A stretch of DNA of 64,000 nucleotides. It comes from Streptomyces albireticuli (GTDB lineage Bacteria > Actinomycetota > Actinomycetes > Streptomycetales > Streptomycetaceae). This document shows positions 62,176 through 64,000 of the stretch, piece after piece. Every line of letters begins with the position of its first letter. Position 1 is the first letter of the stretch. A program made the translations under genes and the position numbers. The notes under the pieces were generated by a model. The model was not told where the DNA came from, made no database searches, and saw only the letters and a program-made list of their open reading frames with translations. The stretch is taken from assembly GCF_021228125.1 (NCBI RefSeq), contig NZ_JAJQQS010000009.1, positions 221,910 to 285,909 on the forward strand. The letters are read 5' to 3'.

Positions 62176-63374
62176 CCGCCGTGACCGCCGGGGACCACCT
62201 CGCCCGCGCCCATGAGCTCCTCGCCGACCACCCCGTCGTCGACGGCCACAACGACCTGCCCTGGGCGCTGCGCGAGCAGGTCCGCTACGACCTCGACCGG
62301 CGCGACATCGCCACCGACCAGAGCGCCGACCTCCACACCGACCTGCCGCGGCTGCGCGCCGGCGGCGTCGGCGCGCAGTTCTGGTCCGTGTACGTCCGCA
62401 CCGACATGGCCGGCGACGAGGCCGTCAGCGCGACCCTCGAACAGATCGACGTCGTACGGCAGCTCGTCGCCCGCCACCCCGCCGACCTCCGGCTCGCCTT
62501 CACCGCCGACGACATGGAGGCGGCGCGCGCCGAGGGGAGGATCGCCTCGCTCATGGGCGCCGAGGGCGGCCACAGCATCAACAACTCCCTCGCGACGCTG
62601 CGCGCCCTGCACCGGCTCGGCGTCCGCTATATGACGCTGACCCACAACGACAACATCGCCTGGGCGGACTCGGCGACCGACGAGCCGAGGGCGGGCGGGC
62701 TGACCCGTTTCGGCGAGGAGGTCGTCCGGGAGATGAACCGCACGGGCGTGCTCGTCGACCTCAGTCATGTCTCGGCCGACACCATGCGGGACGCGCTGCG
62801 GGTCACCGAGGCGCCGGTGATCTTCTCGCACTCCTCCGCGCGCGCCGTCTGCGACCACCCGCGCAACATCCCCGACGACGTGCTCGCCGCGCTGCCCGCC
62901 AACGGCGGCGTGGCCATGGCCACCTTCGTGCCCAAGTTCATCCTCCCGGCCGCCATCGAGTGGACCCTGGCCGCGGACGAGAACATGCGCGCCAACGGCC
63001 TGCACCACCTGGACACCACGGCCGCGGGCATGGCCGTGCAGCGCGCCTTCGAGGCCGTGCGCCCCCGCCCGCTCGCCACGGCCGCGACCGTCGCCGACCA
63101 CCTCGACCACATGCGCGAGGTCGCCGGCGTCGATCACATCGGCATCGGCGGCGACTACGACGGCACGGCCTTCACCCCGGCCGACCTCGCGGACGTCGCG
63201 GGCTACCCCAACCTGATCGCGGAGCTGCTGCGCCGCGGCTGGTCGGACGCCGACCTCGCCAAGCTCACCTGGAAGAACGCCGTGCGCGTGCTGCGCGACG
63301 CGGAGGACGTGGCGCGCGGGCTCCAGGGCCGCCGCGGCCCGTCGATCGCCACGATCGGCCAGCTGGACGGCTGA
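62172..63374 (+). CDS. M19 membrane (renal) dipeptidase-like protein, 400 aa
   Basis: I use GTG 62172, overlapping the purE stop; GTG 62181 is almost as good. The zinc-binding DGHNDLPWA, bridging Glu in GAEGGHSI, SHSSARAVCDHPRNIPDD and GGDYDG are as in renal dipeptidases. It hydrolyses dipeptides and some D-amino-acid or beta-lactam substrates. No signal peptide is visible, so it is cytoplasmic. It is co-transcribed with purKE by overlap. Confidence 0.93.
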   Translation: MTAVTAGDHLARAHELLADHPVVDGHNDLPWALREQVRYDLDRRDIATDQSADLHTDLPRLRAGGVGAQFWSVYVRTDMAGDEAVSATLEQIDVVRQLVARHPADLRLAFTADDMEAARAEGRIASLMGAEGGHSINNSLATLRALHRLGVRYMTLTHNDNIAWADSATDEPRAGGLTRFGEEVVREMNRTGVLVDLSHVSADTMRDALRVTEAPVIFSHSSARAVCDHPRNIPDDVLAALPANGGVAMATFVPKFILPAAIEWTLAADENMRANGLHHLDTTAAGMAVQRAFEAVRPRPLATAATVADHLDHMREVAGVDHIGIGGDYDGTAFTPADLADVAGYPNLIAELLRRGWSDADLAKLTWKNAVRVLRDAEDVARGLQGRRGPSIATIGQLDG

Positions 63375-63389
63375 CGGCCCGGCGGGCCG

Positions 63390-63776
63390 TCAGGCCCGCA
63401 GGATCAGGCAGAACGGATGCCCCGCGGGGTCGGCGTAGACACGGAAGTCGCGCCGGCCCCCGTCGTCGTCCACGTCCAGCGGCTTCGCCCCGAGCTCCAG
63501 CACCCGCGCGTGCGCCGACTCCATGTCCGTCACGTCGAGGTCCAGGTGGAGCTGCTGGGAGTCGAGGTCGGCGCGCGGCCACTTGGGCGGTACGAGGCCG
63601 GGGGCGAGCTGGAAGGCCAGCCTGCCGCCGTCCGGCAGATGGAGGTCCACCCAGTCGTCCTCCTCGGGGTCCTCCTCGACCCGGCCGCCGAGCACCTCGG
63701 CGTAGAACCGGGCCAGCGGCAGCGGCTCGGGGCAGTCGACGACGGTCGCCGAGATCTTCGCGATGGGCACACTCAC
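63390..63776 (-). CDS. VOC-family (glyoxalase/bleomycin-resistance-like) protein, 128 aa
   Basis: Two beta-alpha-beta-beta-beta modules are present (PIAKISATVVDCPEPLPLARFY to DLHLPDGGRLAFQL, and HLDLDVTDMESAHARVLELG to DPAGHPFCLIL). This is the small actinobacterial VOC type with an Asp/Glu-rich loop (EEDPEEDDW). Functions in the family range from metal-dependent isomerases to drug binding. No specific role can be given. Confidence 0.85.
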   Translation of the reverse strand: MSVPIAKISATVVDCPEPLPLARFYAEVLGGRVEEDPEEDDWVDLHLPDGGRLAFQLAPGLVPPKWPRADLDSQQLHLDLDVTDMESAHARVLELGAKPLDVDDDGGRRDFRVYADPAGHPFCLILRA

Positions 63777-63836
63777 TCCTCGGACGTGCGGGTGGTACGA
63801 GCGATTGCGGGTGGTGCGAGGGGTAAGGAAGGGGAC

Positions 63837-63858
63837 CCCCGGGGCATGTTCCCCGGGG
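63837..63858. terminator. Short self-complementary hairpin
   Basis: CCCCGGGG (63837-63844), loop CATGTT, CCCCGGGG (63851-63858). It is placed just past the end of the minus-strand dehydrogenase gene. Confidence 0.65.
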
Positions 63859-63867
63859 CCCGTCCGG

Positions 63868-64000
63868 CTACGCCTGCGGGCGGCCCATCGCCCGGAAGGC
63901 CCACCCCGCGTCGCGCCAGGCGGCGGCGTCCAGGGCGTTGCGGCCGTCCAGGATCCGGCGCGCGGCCACGACCTCGCCCAGCGCCGCCGGGTCCAGCTCG
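63868..64000 (-). CDS. C-terminus of a UDP-glucose/GDP-mannose dehydrogenase-family protein (5' end outside window)
   Basis: The minus-strand frame from the right edge to the stop at 63868-63870 reads AARRILDGRNALDAAAWRDA and then WAFRAMGRPQA. DGRNALD followed by a WRxAGWxxxxxGRP ending is characteristic of UDP-glucose 6-dehydrogenases, which make UDP-glucuronate for surface polysaccharides. Only the last 43 residues are present, so the active-site Cys cannot be checked. Confidence 0.75.
   Translation of the reverse strand, partial: ELDPAALGEVVAARRILDGRNALDAAAWRDAGWAFRAMGRPQA

Overview
This is a very GC-rich actinobacterial chromosome segment, almost certainly from a Streptomyces. Codons end mostly in G or C. 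GTG starts and 4-nt start/stop overlaps are common. The families present (F420-linked enzymes, a SigB-type sigma factor with its switch proteins, twin-arginine and LPXTG-type exported proteins) fit that genus, but the species cannot be named from sequence alone.

Positions 1 to about 28.4 kb look like a natural-product region. It opens inside the C-terminus of a megasynthase with two almost identical carrier-protein repeats. Next come a 1992-aa synthase (FabL-like enoyl reductase, ketosynthase, chain-length-factor-like domain, ketoreductase, dehydratase), a P450, an 816-aa ketoreductase with a dead dehydratase, and a carotenoid cleavage oxygenase. The spacing of these genes is tight (two 1-4 nt overlaps), so they form one operon of PUFA-synthase (Pfa) type. 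Around it lie a short-chain dehydrogenase, an aldehyde dehydrogenase, a luciferase-like F420 oxidoreductase, an acyl-CoA carboxylase beta chain, a second P450, an MFS exporter with a stray SufU, and ArsR and TetR regulators. A separate single-module iterative-type PKS (KS-AT-dead DH-ACP, no ketoreductase) follows, with a small LuxR-type regulator and a 4-coumarate:CoA-ligase-like enzyme. My reading is that the Pfa-like enzymes build a long polyene acyl chain, that the oxygenase cuts it to an aldehyde, and that the dehydrogenases and P450s finish it. This is inferred from gene content.

From about 28.7 kb to the end the genes are conserved chromosomal ones, and their order agrees with what I remember of the Streptomyces coelicolor core. 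They are: a Bax-inhibitor-like membrane protein, small hypotheticals, a thiolase, an SGNH hydrolase, cystathionine beta-synthase, a MatB-like ligase, an RpiR-type regulator, an exported lipase, a LysA-like decarboxylase, a histidine-utilisation operon (hutU, M20 amidohydrolase, hutF, hutI), a Ddn-like reductase with a divergent MerR regulator, a SigI/SigB-type sigma factor with anti-anti-sigma and anti-sigma partners, cell-surface proteins, a POT peptide transporter, a two-component system, GtrA, purK-purE, a membrane dipeptidase, a VOC protein and the tail of a UDP-glucose dehydrogenase.

Strong hairpins close most transcription units. Three intergenic gaps in the core part carry copies of one dispersed repeat family. 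No tRNA, rRNA, CRISPR array, transposase or integrase was seen.
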